Shown in pieces: positions 56,873 to 64,000 of a DNA stretch of 64,000 bases. The translations under genes and the position numbers were made by a program. Positions within the stretch are counted from its first letter, which is position 1. The number at the start of each line of letters is the position of its first letter. The stretch lies in NCBI RefSeq assembly GCF_005405885.1, contig NZ_BJFL01000007.1, positions 68,394-132,393 on the forward strand, written 5' to 3'. The notes under the pieces were generated by a model. It ran no database searches. It saw nothing but the letters and a program-made list of their open reading frames with translations, and was not told where the DNA came from. Source of the stretch: Gandjariella thermophila (GTDB lineage: Bacteria > Actinomycetota > Actinomycetes > Mycobacteriales > Pseudonocardiaceae).

Positions 56873-56921
56873 GTGTACGGCAACCCTTGCTGTCAGTTCC
56901 AGCCGTGCTGTTAGGCAAACC

Positions 56922-57536
56922 TCACTTGAGCAGTTCGACGCAGGCGAACAGCCCGATCCACACGATGTCGACGAAGTGCCAGTAGTAGGACACGACGATC
57001 GCCGAGGTGGCCTGGGCCGGCGTGAACTTACTCAGCTTGGTCCTGATCATCAGGATGACGAACGCCACCAGACCACCGATCACGTGCAACCCGTGGAAGC
57101 CGGTGGCGAGGTAGAACACCGAGCCCCACGCCGACGACGAGATCGTCGTCTCGTGCCACTCGACCAGCTGGTAGTACTCACCGGCCTGGCCAGCGATGAA
57201 GATCAGACCCATGATCAGGGTGATCGTGTACCACCGGCGGAGCCCGAACACGTCACCCCGCTCGGCGCAGAACACACCCCACTGGCAGGTGAAGGACGAC
57301 GCCACCAGGATGATCGTGAACGGAAGCGCGTACGGAATGTTGAGGTGCGCCGGTGGCGGTGGCCACTCCGGTGCGGAGTTCTGGGCCTTCACCGTGAAGA
57401 ACATGGCGAAGAGACCCGCGAAGAACATCAGCTCACTGGACAGCCAGACAATCGTGCCGACGCTGACCATGTTGGGCCGGTTCAGCGAGTGCACGCGCTG
57501 GCTGATGGAGGGCGCTGCCGTGGTCACGCGACGCAT
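56922..57536 (-). CDS. ctaE: Cytochrome c oxidase subunit III
   Basis: 204-residue membrane protein of the aa3 oxidase with five helices. Typical blocks are [54 protein letters not shown] and [22 protein letters not shown] at 57536 gives [20 protein letters not shown], matching actinobacterial orthologues; longer frames upstream are composition artefacts. First gene of the ctaE-qcrCAB operon, 49 bp before qcrC. Divergent from the receiver-like gene. Confidence 0.96.
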   Translation of the reverse strand: MRRVTTAAPSISQRVHSLNRPNMVSVGTIVWLSSELMFFAGLFAMFFTVKAQNSAPEWPPPPAHLNIPYALPFTIILVASSFTCQWGVFCAERGDVFGLRRWYTITLIMGLIFIAGQAGEYYQLVEWHETTISSSAWGSVFYLATGFHGLHVIGGLVAFVILMIRTKLSKFTPAQATSAIVVSYYWHFVDIVWIGLFACVELLK

Positions 57537-57829
57537 TATGACTTGCAGGTAATCGGCCCGCCCGATCGGGTCCGCCCCAGGTCCGGCCGGGGTTGCGTAG
57601 GTCACACACGGTGAGACCAGCCCCTGCCTGACCAGGACCGCCGCCGGGCCGCGCCGGGCGGGTGCGCCGCCCTCGCCGCCGCGCGAACGGGACAGGACCG
57701 GCGGCCGCGCGACCGGGGCGGGACCGGACGCGCTGGCCCGCCGACGCCGCGGGGCCGGCCGACCACCAGCGGGATAGCATCGAGCCGGCCGATGCCCGTC
57801 CATGCCACCTCGCGGGAGGACCAGCGCAG
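57537..57829. other. Divergent promoter region, ctaE / receiver-like gene
   Basis: 293-bp GC-rich gap without a credible gene. It must hold the promoter of the ctaE-qcrCAB operon; near 57530-57560 on the transcribed strand there is a slightly AT-richer stretch (CTGCAAGTCATAATG), but hexamers cannot be assigned. The plus-strand gene has GGGAGGA nine bases before its start. Confidence 0.4.
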
Positions 57830-58240
57830 ATGAGCACGCAGACCAGCAAGATCCTGGTGTTCAGCCACCGTCCCGAGGTGCGCGAGGCGATCATCACGGC
57901 GGTCGGCCGGCGGCCCGCCCCGGACCTGGGCCGGGTGAGCTACCTGGAGGCCGGCACCGTGGCCGACGTGCTGTACGAGGTCGACCAGGGCGGCGTCGAC
58001 CTGCTGATCCTGGACGGCGAGGCGCAGCCCACCGGTGGCCTGGGCCTGGCCCGGCAGTTCAAGAACGAGATCATCGACTGCCCGCCGATCGTCGTCGCGG
58101 TGCGCCGCAGGGACGACCGCTGGCTGGCCACCTGGTCGCAGGCGGACGCCGTGCTGGTGCACCCGCTGGACCCGCTGGCCGCCGCGGAGACCGTGGCCGA
58201 GGTGCTGCGCGCCCGGCGGCTGCCAGCCGTACACGGCTGA
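57830..58240 (+). CDS. Receiver-like (CheY fold) protein without output domain
   Basis: 136-residue single-domain protein with a receiver-like fold: strand [16 protein letters not shown], then [17 protein letters not shown], where the Asp matches the phosphoacceptor position, then [20 protein letters not shown] and [20 protein letters not shown]. The usual acidic pair near the N-terminus is not seen, and the conserved Lys before Pro is His (HPLDP), so it may not be phosphorylated normally. ATG at 57830 has GGGAGGA. It is followed at 5 bp by trpD and is divergent from ctaE. Partner unknown. Confidence 0.78.
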   Translation: MSTQTSKILVFSHRPEVREAIITAVGRRPAPDLGRVSYLEAGTVADVLYEVDQGGVDLLILDGEAQPTGGLGLARQFKNEIIDCPPIVVAVRRRDDRWLATWSQADAVLVHPLDPLAAAETVAEVLRARRLPAVHG

Positions 58241-58245
58241 ACCCG

Positions 58246-59310
58246 ATGACCGGTCACCGAGACGAAACTCACTCCTGGTCCGCGCTGTTCGGCCGGCTGG
58301 TCACCGGGCACGACCTGTCCGCCGAGGAGACCGCCTGGGCGATGGACCAGGTGATGTCCGGCGTGGCGACGCCGGCGCAGGTCGGCGCGTTCGCCGTGGC
58401 GCTGCGGGCCAAGGGCGAGACGGCCGCCGAGATCCTGGGGATGGCGGAGGCGATGCTCGCGCACGCGCAGCGGGTGGACGTGGCCGGTCGCGCGGTCGAC
58501 GTCGTCGGCACCGGCGGGGATGCGGCCGGCACGGTGAACATCTCCACGATGGCCGCCCTAGTGGTGGCCGCCGCCGGGGTGCCGGTGGTGAAGCACGGCA
58601 ACCGCGCGGCATCGTCCAAGTCGGGCGCGGCCGACGTGCTGGAGGCGCTGGGCATCGCGGTGGACCTGCCCGGCCCCGCGGTGCGGCGCTGCGTCACCGA
58701 GTTGGGCATTGGATTCTGCTTCGCCCCCGTCTACCACCCGGCGTTGCGGCACACCGCGGGACCGCGCCGGGAGATCGGCATCCGCACCGTCTTCAACTTC
58801 CTCGGCCCGCTGACCAACCCGGCGCAGCCGGTGGCTGGGCTGATCGGCTGCGCCGACCGGCGGATGGCGCCGGTGATGGCCGAGGTGTTCGCCCGGCGCG
58901 GGGCCAGCGTGCTGCTGGTCCGCGGGGACGACGGGCTCGACGAGCTGACCACCACCACGACCAGCTCGGTGTGGGTGGTCAGCGGCGGCGCCGTCCGCGA
59001 GGACCGGATCGACCCCGCGGCGCTGGACGTCCGCCCGGCCCGGCCGGAGGACCTGCGCGGCGGCGACCCGGAGCACAACGCGCGGGTGGTGCGCGACCTG
59101 GTGGCCGGGCAGCCGGGCCCGGTGCGGGACGCGGTGCTGCTCAACGCGGCGGGCGCGGTGGCCGCCTACCGCGGGCTGTCCGGCGACCTCACCGAGGACA
59201 TGCGGGCCGGGATGCGCGCGGTGGCGGACGCCGTCGACTCCGGCGCCGCCGCGGAGTTGCTGCAGCGGTGGGCGGCGCTGTCCACCAAGCTCCGCACCGA
59301 GCACTCCTGA
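58246..59310 (+). CDS. trpD: Anthranilate phosphoribosyltransferase
   Basis: 354-residue enzyme of tryptophan synthesis, transferring phosphoribose from PRPP to anthranilate. The PRPP site is DVVGTGGDAAGTVNIST and KHGNRAASSKSGAADVLEAL; the second metal/acid site is DGLDELTTTT. Helical N-terminus with GVATPAQVGAFAVALRAKGE typical of the family. ATG at 58246, five bases after the receiver-like gene, so probably co-transcribed. No other trp genes are near. Matches Rv2192c, also beside ctaE. Confidence 0.95.
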   Translation: MTGHRDETHSWSALFGRLVTGHDLSAEETAWAMDQVMSGVATPAQVGAFAVALRAKGETAAEILGMAEAMLAHAQRVDVAGRAVDVVGTGGDAAGTVNISTMAALVVAAAGVPVVKHGNRAASSKSGAADVLEALGIAVDLPGPAVRRCVTELGIGFCFAPVYHPALRHTAGPRREIGIRTVFNFLGPLTNPAQPVAGLIGCADRRMAPVMAEVFARRGASVLLVRGDDGLDELTTTTTSSVWVVSGGAVREDRIDPAALDVRPARPEDLRGGDPEHNARVVRDLVAGQPGPVRDAVLLNAAGAVAAYRGLSGDLTEDMRAGMRAVADAVDSGAAAELLQRWAALSTKLRTEHS

Positions 59311-59317
59311 CTCCGAC

Positions 59318-60544
59318 TCACGCGTTCAGCACGCCGTCGATGCGGCCGCGGTGGTCGCCGAGGATCTTGCCCGCCTCGGTGCCCAGCACGCCCTCCAGCA
59401 CGGTCGCGTAGACGTCCCGGAAGTCGGTGGTCTCCTTGAGGTCGCCGCCCCCCAGGTCGGTCAGGCTGGGCTGCTCGCCGTAGAAGCCGCCGCGCACGCC
59501 CTGGCCGAGCAGGAACACCGGGCCGGCCGTGCCGTGGTCGGTGCCCTGGCTGGCGTTGGCCCGCACCCGCCGGCCGAACTCCGAGTACACCAGCACCACC
59601 ACCTGCCTGCCCCGGTCGCCGCGGCCCATCCGGTCGACGAACCCGGCCAGCGCACCGTCCAGCTCGGTGAGCAGCCGTTCCTGGGTGCCGCGCTCGTCGG
59701 CGTGCGTGTCGAAGCCGCCGAGGGACACCGAGTACGCCCTGGTCGGCACGCCGGCCTCGACCAGGCCGGCGACCAGGTCGAGCTGGGCGGCCAGCGCACC
59801 CCGCGTCCGCTGCTGGCCCGCCTTCGCAGCGGAGGCCTTCCCTCCGGTCGCGCCGCCCAGCACGTGCGCCGCGTTCTGCAGGTCGGCCAGTGACTTCGCC
59901 GCCCTGGCCTGCAGCGTGCCCTCACCCGGCTGCGGGCTGCCAAGACCGGCGAAGGCCACGCCGAGCTGGCCCTTGGGCAGTTGCAGGCCGCCGGCGGGCA
60001 GCGAGCCGCCCGCGGCGCGCTCACCGGCCAGCAGCGGCGGCAGTACCGGCTCCACGGACACCGCGCGCAGCGGGTCGTCCCCGGTGGCATCCAGCCAGCG
60101 GCCCAGCCAGCCGGTGGTCTGCGCGGAGCCCGGCGAGGCGGTCTGCCAGATGGCCATGGACCGGAAGTGGCTATGGTCCGGCTGCGGGTAGCCGACACCG
60201 CGCACCACGGCGAGCTGCTTCGCGTCCCACAGCCGCTTGAGCCCCTTCATGCCCGGGTTGAGCCCGAGGCCCTCGCCCAGGTCGAGCACCTCCTGCGGCT
60301 GGTAGGCCAGGTGCGGGCGGGCGTCCTGGTAGGCGTGGTCGGCGGCCGGGACCACCGTGTTCAGCCCGTCGTTGCCGCCGTAGAGGGTGACCACGACGAG
60401 CACGCCGGCGTCCGGGCGCAGCGGGTCGCGGTGCGCCGCGGACAGCAGGTCGGACCAGTTCAGCCGGGTGGCGCCAGCGGCGATCGCCCCGGCGGCGACG
60501 ACCCCGGAGGCGGTCAGGAAGCGGCGGCGAGTGATGGTGTCCAC
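59318..60544 (-). CDS. DUF1501 protein, Tat-exported
   Basis: 408-residue DUF1501 protein, a family with an alkaline-phosphatase/sulfatase-like fold. A twin-arginine signal (TITRRRFLTASGVVAAGAIA) predicts folded export. Family motifs are VLVVVTLYGGNDGLNTVVP, VGYPQPDHSHFRSMAIWQ, SLGGFDTHADERGTQE and YSEFGRRVRANASQGTDHGT, with Asp/His residues suited to metal binding. GTG at 60544. It follows the DUF1800 gene by 13 bp, a pair often seen together in bacteria. Function is unknown. Confidence 0.88.
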   Translation of the reverse strand: MDTITRRRFLTASGVVAAGAIAAGATRLNWSDLLSAAHRDPLRPDAGVLVVVTLYGGNDGLNTVVPAADHAYQDARPHLAYQPQEVLDLGEGLGLNPGMKGLKRLWDAKQLAVVRGVGYPQPDHSHFRSMAIWQTASPGSAQTTGWLGRWLDATGDDPLRAVSVEPVLPPLLAGERAAGGSLPAGGLQLPKGQLGVAFAGLGSPQPGEGTLQARAAKSLADLQNAAHVLGGATGGKASAAKAGQQRTRGALAAQLDLVAGLVEAGVPTRAYSVSLGGFDTHADERGTQERLLTELDGALAGFVDRMGRGDRGRQVVVLVYSEFGRRVRANASQGTDHGTAGPVFLLGQGVRGGFYGEQPSLTDLGGGDLKETTDFRDVYATVLEGVLGTEAGKILGDHRGRIDGVLNA

Positions 60545-60557
60545 GTCCGGGGTGCTC

Positions 60558-61907
60558 CTATCCGCTGACGACGTACTCGGGGGCGCAGGCCGCGACGGCG
60601 AGCAGTTGCCGGGGATCGCCGGTGACCCGGCGCAGCGCCTCGGTGGTGCGCTGGCCGAAGGCGTCCACGCCGAGCAGCGCCCGCGCCGCGTCGATCCGCC
60701 CGGCCGGCGGCGCCGAGGCCACCGCGGTGACGTCCCCGTGCTGGACGAGCAACTGGGCGAGGTGCAGCCGGGCCAGCCCGGCCGAGGTGGTCAGCCAGGC
60801 GGCGCCGCCCGGCCACCCGCCGACCGACGGCGGCTGGAACGGCACCTGGCCGAGCCCGCGCAGCCCGGCGAGCAGCTGGTTGCCGGCCTGCTCGGGCAGC
60901 TCGGCCGGCCGCACCCGCAACGCCCGCATCAGGCCGACCGCCCACTCCACCGGCTGCTTGACCAGGGCGGTCGCCGGCTCGCGGAAGGCCGGCTCGGCGG
61001 CCACCGCACGGAGCAGCCCGCGGATGTCCCGGCCGGCGCCGTAGCCGGCGACCAGCCGGTCCAGGGTGCCGGCGGGCGGCGGATCGGCGGACACCAGCCG
61101 ATACCAGATCCGGCCGGCCACGAACCGGGCCGACTCCGGCCGGTTCAGCAGCAGGTCGACCAGGGAGTTCGCGTCCAGGTTGCCGGTCACGCCGAGCACC
61201 GTCTTGGTGCCGCCGTCGTGCCGCCGGGGCACCGGGCTGGCGGTCATCGCCTGCCGGTCCACCCGCCAGCCGGTCAGCGCCCTGGCCGCCTCCCGCACGT
61301 CGGTCTCGGTGTAGTGGCCGATGCCGAGGGTGAACAGTTCCATGAACTCGCGGGCGAGGTTCTCGTTGGCCGCGCCGGCGGTGTTCTGCTGGCCGTCCAA
61401 CCAGATCAACATGGCCGGGTCGGCGATCATCGCCCTGGCCAGGCTGGTGAAGTCACCGCCACCGAGCCGGCGCATGGTCTGGTTCTGCTTGAGCATCAGC
61501 CGGACGCTGCGCACCTTCTGCACGCTGGTGGCGAAGTGGCCGTGCCAGAACCAGGTGAGTCGCTCGGCCAGCGGCGCGTCCGCGGCGACCATCCGGTCCA
61601 GCCACCAGACGGTGAGCCGGCGCTCCTGGTCCCGCAGCGCGGCCTGGGTCCGCTGCCTGGCCGCCTGGTCCTGCGTCGCGGTCCCCGGCCGGTAGGGCTC
61701 GTCACCGAGGTCGGGCGGCGGGGTGGCCCGCGCGCCCGCGTCCGTCGCGGGTGCGCCCGGGTCGAGCAGCGCGGCCAGCGTCGCGTCGAAACCCCTGGCC
61801 GCGGCCGCGTCCAGTTCCCCGGGCCGGGGGCCGAAGCCGAACCGGTCGAGCAACCGGCGCACCGCGGCGCGCTCGTCAAGCGTTGGCACGCCGACGATGA
61901 TGACCAT
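60558..61907 (-). CDS. DUF1800 protein
   Basis: 449-residue DUF1800 protein. Typical blocks are RRLLDRFGFGPRPGEL, LTWFWHGHFATSVQKVR, NENLAREFMELFTLGIGHY, and WPGGAAWLTTSAGLARL. No clear signal peptide is seen, so export could depend on its partner. It is the first gene of a two-gene operon with the DUF1501 gene. These pairs occur widely without known biochemical activity. The ATG at 61907 was chosen as the first start; no strong ribosome-binding site. Confidence 0.87.
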   Translation of the reverse strand: MVIIVGVPTLDERAAVRRLLDRFGFGPRPGELDAAAARGFDATLAALLDPGAPATDAGARATPPPDLGDEPYRPGTATQDQAARQRTQAALRDQERRLTVWWLDRMVAADAPLAERLTWFWHGHFATSVQKVRSVRLMLKQNQTMRRLGGGDFTSLARAMIADPAMLIWLDGQQNTAGAANENLAREFMELFTLGIGHYTETDVREAARALTGWRVDRQAMTASPVPRRHDGGTKTVLGVTGNLDANSLVDLLLNRPESARFVAGRIWYRLVSADPPPAGTLDRLVAGYGAGRDIRGLLRAVAAEPAFREPATALVKQPVEWAVGLMRALRVRPAELPEQAGNQLLAGLRGLGQVPFQPPSVGGWPGGAAWLTTSAGLARLHLAQLLVQHGDVTAVASAPPAGRIDAARALLGVDAFGQRTTEALRRVTGDPRQLLAVAACAPEYVVSG

Positions 61908-62205
61908 GCCGGGGCGGCGGCGGCAGCATTCCCGGCCGCACCTTCAGCAACGTTTCAGCGCCGGCCCGGAAAACGCGTCAGTGCTTGTTCCTGAACGCGC
62001 GCCGCGATCGCGTCGCCGGGGCGCGATCGGGACCCGGCACTCCGGTCGCGCCTGACCAGGCGCCCCGCCCCCGCGATCGCGGGGCTTCGCCCTGGCGCGT
62101 TCCCATACTCGTCACCGCAGGATCGGTCCAGTTCCGGAACAGACTGTCAGCGGGCCGGTCGGGCGGATTCAGCCATGCCCGATCGACCCGCTGAGCAGGG
62201 AAACG
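61908..62205. other. Gap between ctaF and the DUF1800 gene
   Basis: 298-bp non-coding region that mostly consists of the palindromic element at 61993-62104. Both flanking genes are on the minus strand. A promoter for the DUF1800-DUF1501 pair is expected close to 61920-61990 but not recognised. Confidence 0.4.
61993..62104. repeat. Interspersed palindromic element, most complete copy
   Basis: About 112 bp starting GAACGCGCGCCGCGATCGCG and ending CGCCCTGGCGCGTTCCC. The termini GAACGCG and CGCGTTC are inverted repeats. Each arm contains its own small palindrome CGCGATCGCG. The left arm is identical over 29 bp to the copy at 36122. It is located between ctaF and the DUF1800 gene. Confidence 0.8.
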
Positions 62206-62604
62206 TCAGTCGTGCCGGGGGCCGATGTGGTACTCGAACACCAGGCCAGCCGCCATGAACAGCACCAGCACCACGGCGATGACGATGAGCCACACGTAGA
62301 AGAAGGCGAACGCCACACCGGCGATCGCGGCCGCGGCGGCCAGGCCGATCGGCCAGTAGCTGCCCGGGCTGAAGAAGCCCAGCTCGCCGGCGCCGTCGCT
62401 GACCTCCGCGTCCGGGTTGTCCTCGGGACGCTCCTGCACGCGGCGCGCCACGAACCGGAAGTAGGTGCCGATGATCAGGGAGAGGCCGCCGGTGAGGGTC
62501 AGCCCGACGATCCCGACCGGCTCCTTGGCCCACAGCGCGTAGAGCACCGCCGCGGCAAAGAAGAAGATCGTCAGGAGCTCGAAGATGCGCGCCTCGGTCT
62601 TCAT
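62206..62604 (-). CDS. ctaF: Cytochrome c oxidase subunit 4 (CtaF)
   Basis: 132-residue actinobacterial oxidase subunit IV with four membrane helices: ELLTIFFFAAAVLYALWA, VGLTLTGGLSLIIGTYFRF, and two after the hydrophilic loop (ERPEDNPDAEVSDGAGELGF). GSYWPIGLAAAAAIAG and the C-terminal FEYHIGP are conserved in Rv2199c-type proteins. ATG at 62604. It follows ctaC by 46 bp on the same strand and is a stoichiometric part of the aa3 oxidase. Confidence 0.94.
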   Translation of the reverse strand: MKTEARIFELLTIFFFAAAVLYALWAKEPVGIVGLTLTGGLSLIIGTYFRFVARRVQERPEDNPDAEVSDGAGELGFFSPGSYWPIGLAAAAAIAGVAFAFFYVWLIVIAVVLVLFMAAGLVFEYHIGPRHD

Positions 62605-62650
62605 TGCTGTCCTCGCTCTCGCCGTCCCGTCCGCACTACCGCGCCCGTGG

Positions 62651-63568
62651 TCATCCGGTCGCCGAACGCGCGGTGCGGTCGGTGTTGAACGGCTGGGTGG
62701 TGACCGCGTGCGGCGTGCAGAGCTGACCGCAGTTCATCGCGGCGAGCGCCTCGGCGGCCGTGTAGGGCTGACCCGTCTGCGGGTTGATCTGGGTACGTAG
62801 CTGCATGTACCGGTCGAACAGCTCCGGGCTCAGCGCGCGGACCTCGAAGTTCATCGCCGAGTGGTAGGTGCCGCACAGCTCGGCGCACCGGCCGACGAAC
62901 GAACCCTGCCGGTCGATGGAGTTCTCGAAGGACGCGTCCTGGTTGTTCTTCTCCGGGTCCGGGAAGACGTCCCGCTTGAAGTTGAAGTCCGGCACGAAGA
63001 ACGAGTGGATGACGTCGGTGGAGCGCAGGTTGTAGCGGATCGTCTTGCTCGTCGGCAGCACCAGCAGCGGAATCTCGCTGCTCGAACCCACCGTGCTGAC
63101 CTGGTGGCCGTCCGGCGTCTTGTAGTCCGGGTAATCGAACTCCCAGTTCCACTGGAACGCCGTGACGTTCACATTCACGTCCGGCTTGGCAGTCTTCGAC
63201 GTCACGTAGTTCTCGGTGGTGGCGGTGAAGTAGAAGAGCACCGCGATGATGGCGAACGGGATGATCGTGTAGACGATCTCCAGCGGCAGGTTGTACTGCG
63301 TCTGCCGGGGCAGTTCCTCGCTCTTCTTGCGGTGGAACGCGACGGCCCAGAGCATCAGGCCCCACACGATCGCGCCGACGACCAACGCCGCCACCGCGGA
63401 CCAGGTCCACAGTTCGCGCATCTTGTCGGCCTGCGGGGTGACACCCTCCGGCCAACCGAACCTCAGGACCTCATCGCTGGAGCAGCCCGTGGCCGCGATG
63501 CCGACCAGGCCCACCAGCCCGACGACCTTGGCCAGCCGCACTGCCCGGGTGCCCTCCTTCAGGCCCAC
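62651..63568 (-). CDS. ctaC: Cytochrome c oxidase subunit II
   Basis: 305-residue CuA subunit. A lipobox VGIAATGC puts the mature N-terminal Cys near residue 29; two membrane helices follow (WSAVAALVVGAIVWGLMLWA and IVYTIIPFAIIAVLFYF). The CuA site is in VIHSFFVPDF and CAELCGTYHSAM, all ligands present, so this is a true cytochrome c oxidase. GTG start at 63568. Receives electrons directly from QcrC in the supercomplex. Divergent from asnB, as Rv2200c-Rv2201. Confidence 0.96.
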   Translation of the reverse strand: MGLKEGTRAVRLAKVVGLVGLVGIAATGCSSDEVLRFGWPEGVTPQADKMRELWTWSAVAALVVGAIVWGLMLWAVAFHRKKSEELPRQTQYNLPLEIVYTIIPFAIIAVLFYFTATTENYVTSKTAKPDVNVNVTAFQWNWEFDYPDYKTPDGHQVSTVGSSSEIPLLVLPTSKTIRYNLRSTDVIHSFFVPDFNFKRDVFPDPEKNNQDASFENSIDRQGSFVGRCAELCGTYHSAMNFEVRALSPELFDRYMQLRTQINPQTGQPYTAAEALAAMNCGQLCTPHAVTTQPFNTDRTARSATG

Positions 63569-63907
63569 TGCTCGACGCCTCCTCGTGACTGCTCGATCGA
63601 CCTCTCGCCACGGCCCCCGGCCGCGCGCAAGCCGCTGCTGACGAGCGGTGACGGCACCCCGTCCAAGTCATGCGGGAGCGTAGCCCAGCACGGCGACGCA
63701 CGCTGTCAGGGGGTGATCCGGCAGTGGCGCGGATTACGTCACACGCCCGCCGGTCCCCCGCCCGCGTCGGGCCCGGCCGGCGGCGGGCGGCGCGCCGATC
63801 GCCGTGGCAGGCATACTGGCCCCCCGGAGAGCTCCCGCGTCGTGGGGTTGCCCGCGCGCGGCTTCCGTACCGACGTGACGATGCGAGACGAGAGGTGCGC
63901 GAGAGGC
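63569..63907. other. Divergent promoter region, ctaC / asnB
   Basis: 339-bp gap without a credible gene. A TATACT-like hexamer (CATACT at about 63812) may be the -10 element of asnB. The ctaC side lacks a clear promoter by eye; GGAGG occurs about 20 bp before its start. Confidence 0.4.
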
Positions 63908-64000
63908 GTGTGCGGCCTGCTTGGACTGGTTTGCCCTAGCGAGAACGACGCACAGGCCGCCCGTGCGGCCGTGGCGGGCGCGCTGCGCTGTCAGCGCCAC
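63908..64000 (+). CDS. asnB: Asparagine synthetase (glutamine-hydrolysing), 5' end only
   Basis: The first 31 codons read MCGLLGLVCPSENDAQAA and on, with Cys2 as the N-terminal nucleophile of class II glutamine amidotransferases after Met removal. The frame stays open to the window edge. GTG start at 63908. Location divergent from ctaC matches Rv2201 (asnB) in M. tuberculosis. The synthetase domain lies outside the window, so AsnB rather than another Ntn amidotransferase rests on synteny and the MCGLLG start. Confidence 0.8.
   Translation, partial: MCGLLGLVCPSENDAQAARAAVAGALRCQRH

Noticed and set aside
56908-56926. IdeR/DtxR-like iron box (TTAGGCAAACCTCACTT) between ctaE and qcrC
   Set aside because: Only the two half-sites fit loosely, the spacing is wrong, and it overlaps the ctaE stop inside an operon rather than a promoter.

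Overview
The window is very GC-rich, uses many GTG starts, and carries actinobacterial marker genes: an actinobacterial succinate dehydrogenase set, recA-recX-DUF3046, lppM, mptA, pimB, qcrCAB/ctaCEF and mycothiol-dependent enzyme families. Gene content and partial order match the Mycobacterium tuberculosis segment Rv2171-Rv2201 (from memory), but there are no mycobacterial hallmark insertions and several genes look like those of Pseudonocardiaceae (Amycolatopsis/Saccharopolyspora type). I infer a chromosomal core region of a Pseudonocardiales actinomycete.

Layout. 1-2003 (minus): 5' part of a succinate dehydrogenase operon (small protein, membrane anchor, flavoprotein cut by the window edge). 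2263-4822 (plus): edd-eda, a complete Entner-Doudoroff pair. 4997-8591: HAD hydrolase, recX, recA with a LexA box, DUF4383, DUF3046. 8624-15137: tiny membrane protein, MFS transporter, a 1576-residue Lhr helicase. 15427-19121: a less conserved stretch with a truncated IlvD/Edd-family gene, a mycothiol-dependent isomerase-like protein, a HEPN-type protein with its own LexA box, a YbaK-like deacylase and a GNAT. 19150-34597: DUF885 peptidase, then lppM, metF, idsA2, mptA, the Rv2175c-like regulator, pknL, aroG, DUF2891, a phosphofructokinase with pyrophosphate-type residues, a DEDD exoribonuclease, a PlsC acyltransferase and a lipase. 34686-47009: small membrane protein, ROK glucokinase, ArsA-like ATPase group, fadD15, pimB, a membrane-anchored HExxH protein, an NlpC/P60 hydrolase with a structured leader, and an NYN RNase-like protein. 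47068-50440: an accessory pair, a SARP regulator and a drug transporter fused to a LiaF-like domain. 50623-64000: exonuclease/GIY-YIG protein, Lrp-type protein, qcrBAC-ctaE, receiver-like protein, trpD, a DUF1501/DUF1800 pair, ctaF, ctaC and the first codons of asnB.

How the genes fit together. Three themes dominate: central carbon entry (edd-eda, glucokinase, phosphofructokinase, DAHP synthase), the cytochrome bcc-aa3 respiratory branch plus succinate dehydrogenase, and envelope building (prenyl synthase, MptA, PimB, FadD15, PlsC, NlpC/P60, PknL). Convergent gene pairs are often separated by strong hairpins. Five related copies or half-copies of a GC-rich palindromic element (about 110-150 bp when complete) are scattered at gene borders; one lies inside the 5' end of the glucokinase reading frame. 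The most unusual items are this repeat family, the MFS-LiaF fusion next to a SARP regulator, and a LexA box in front of a HEPN-family gene.
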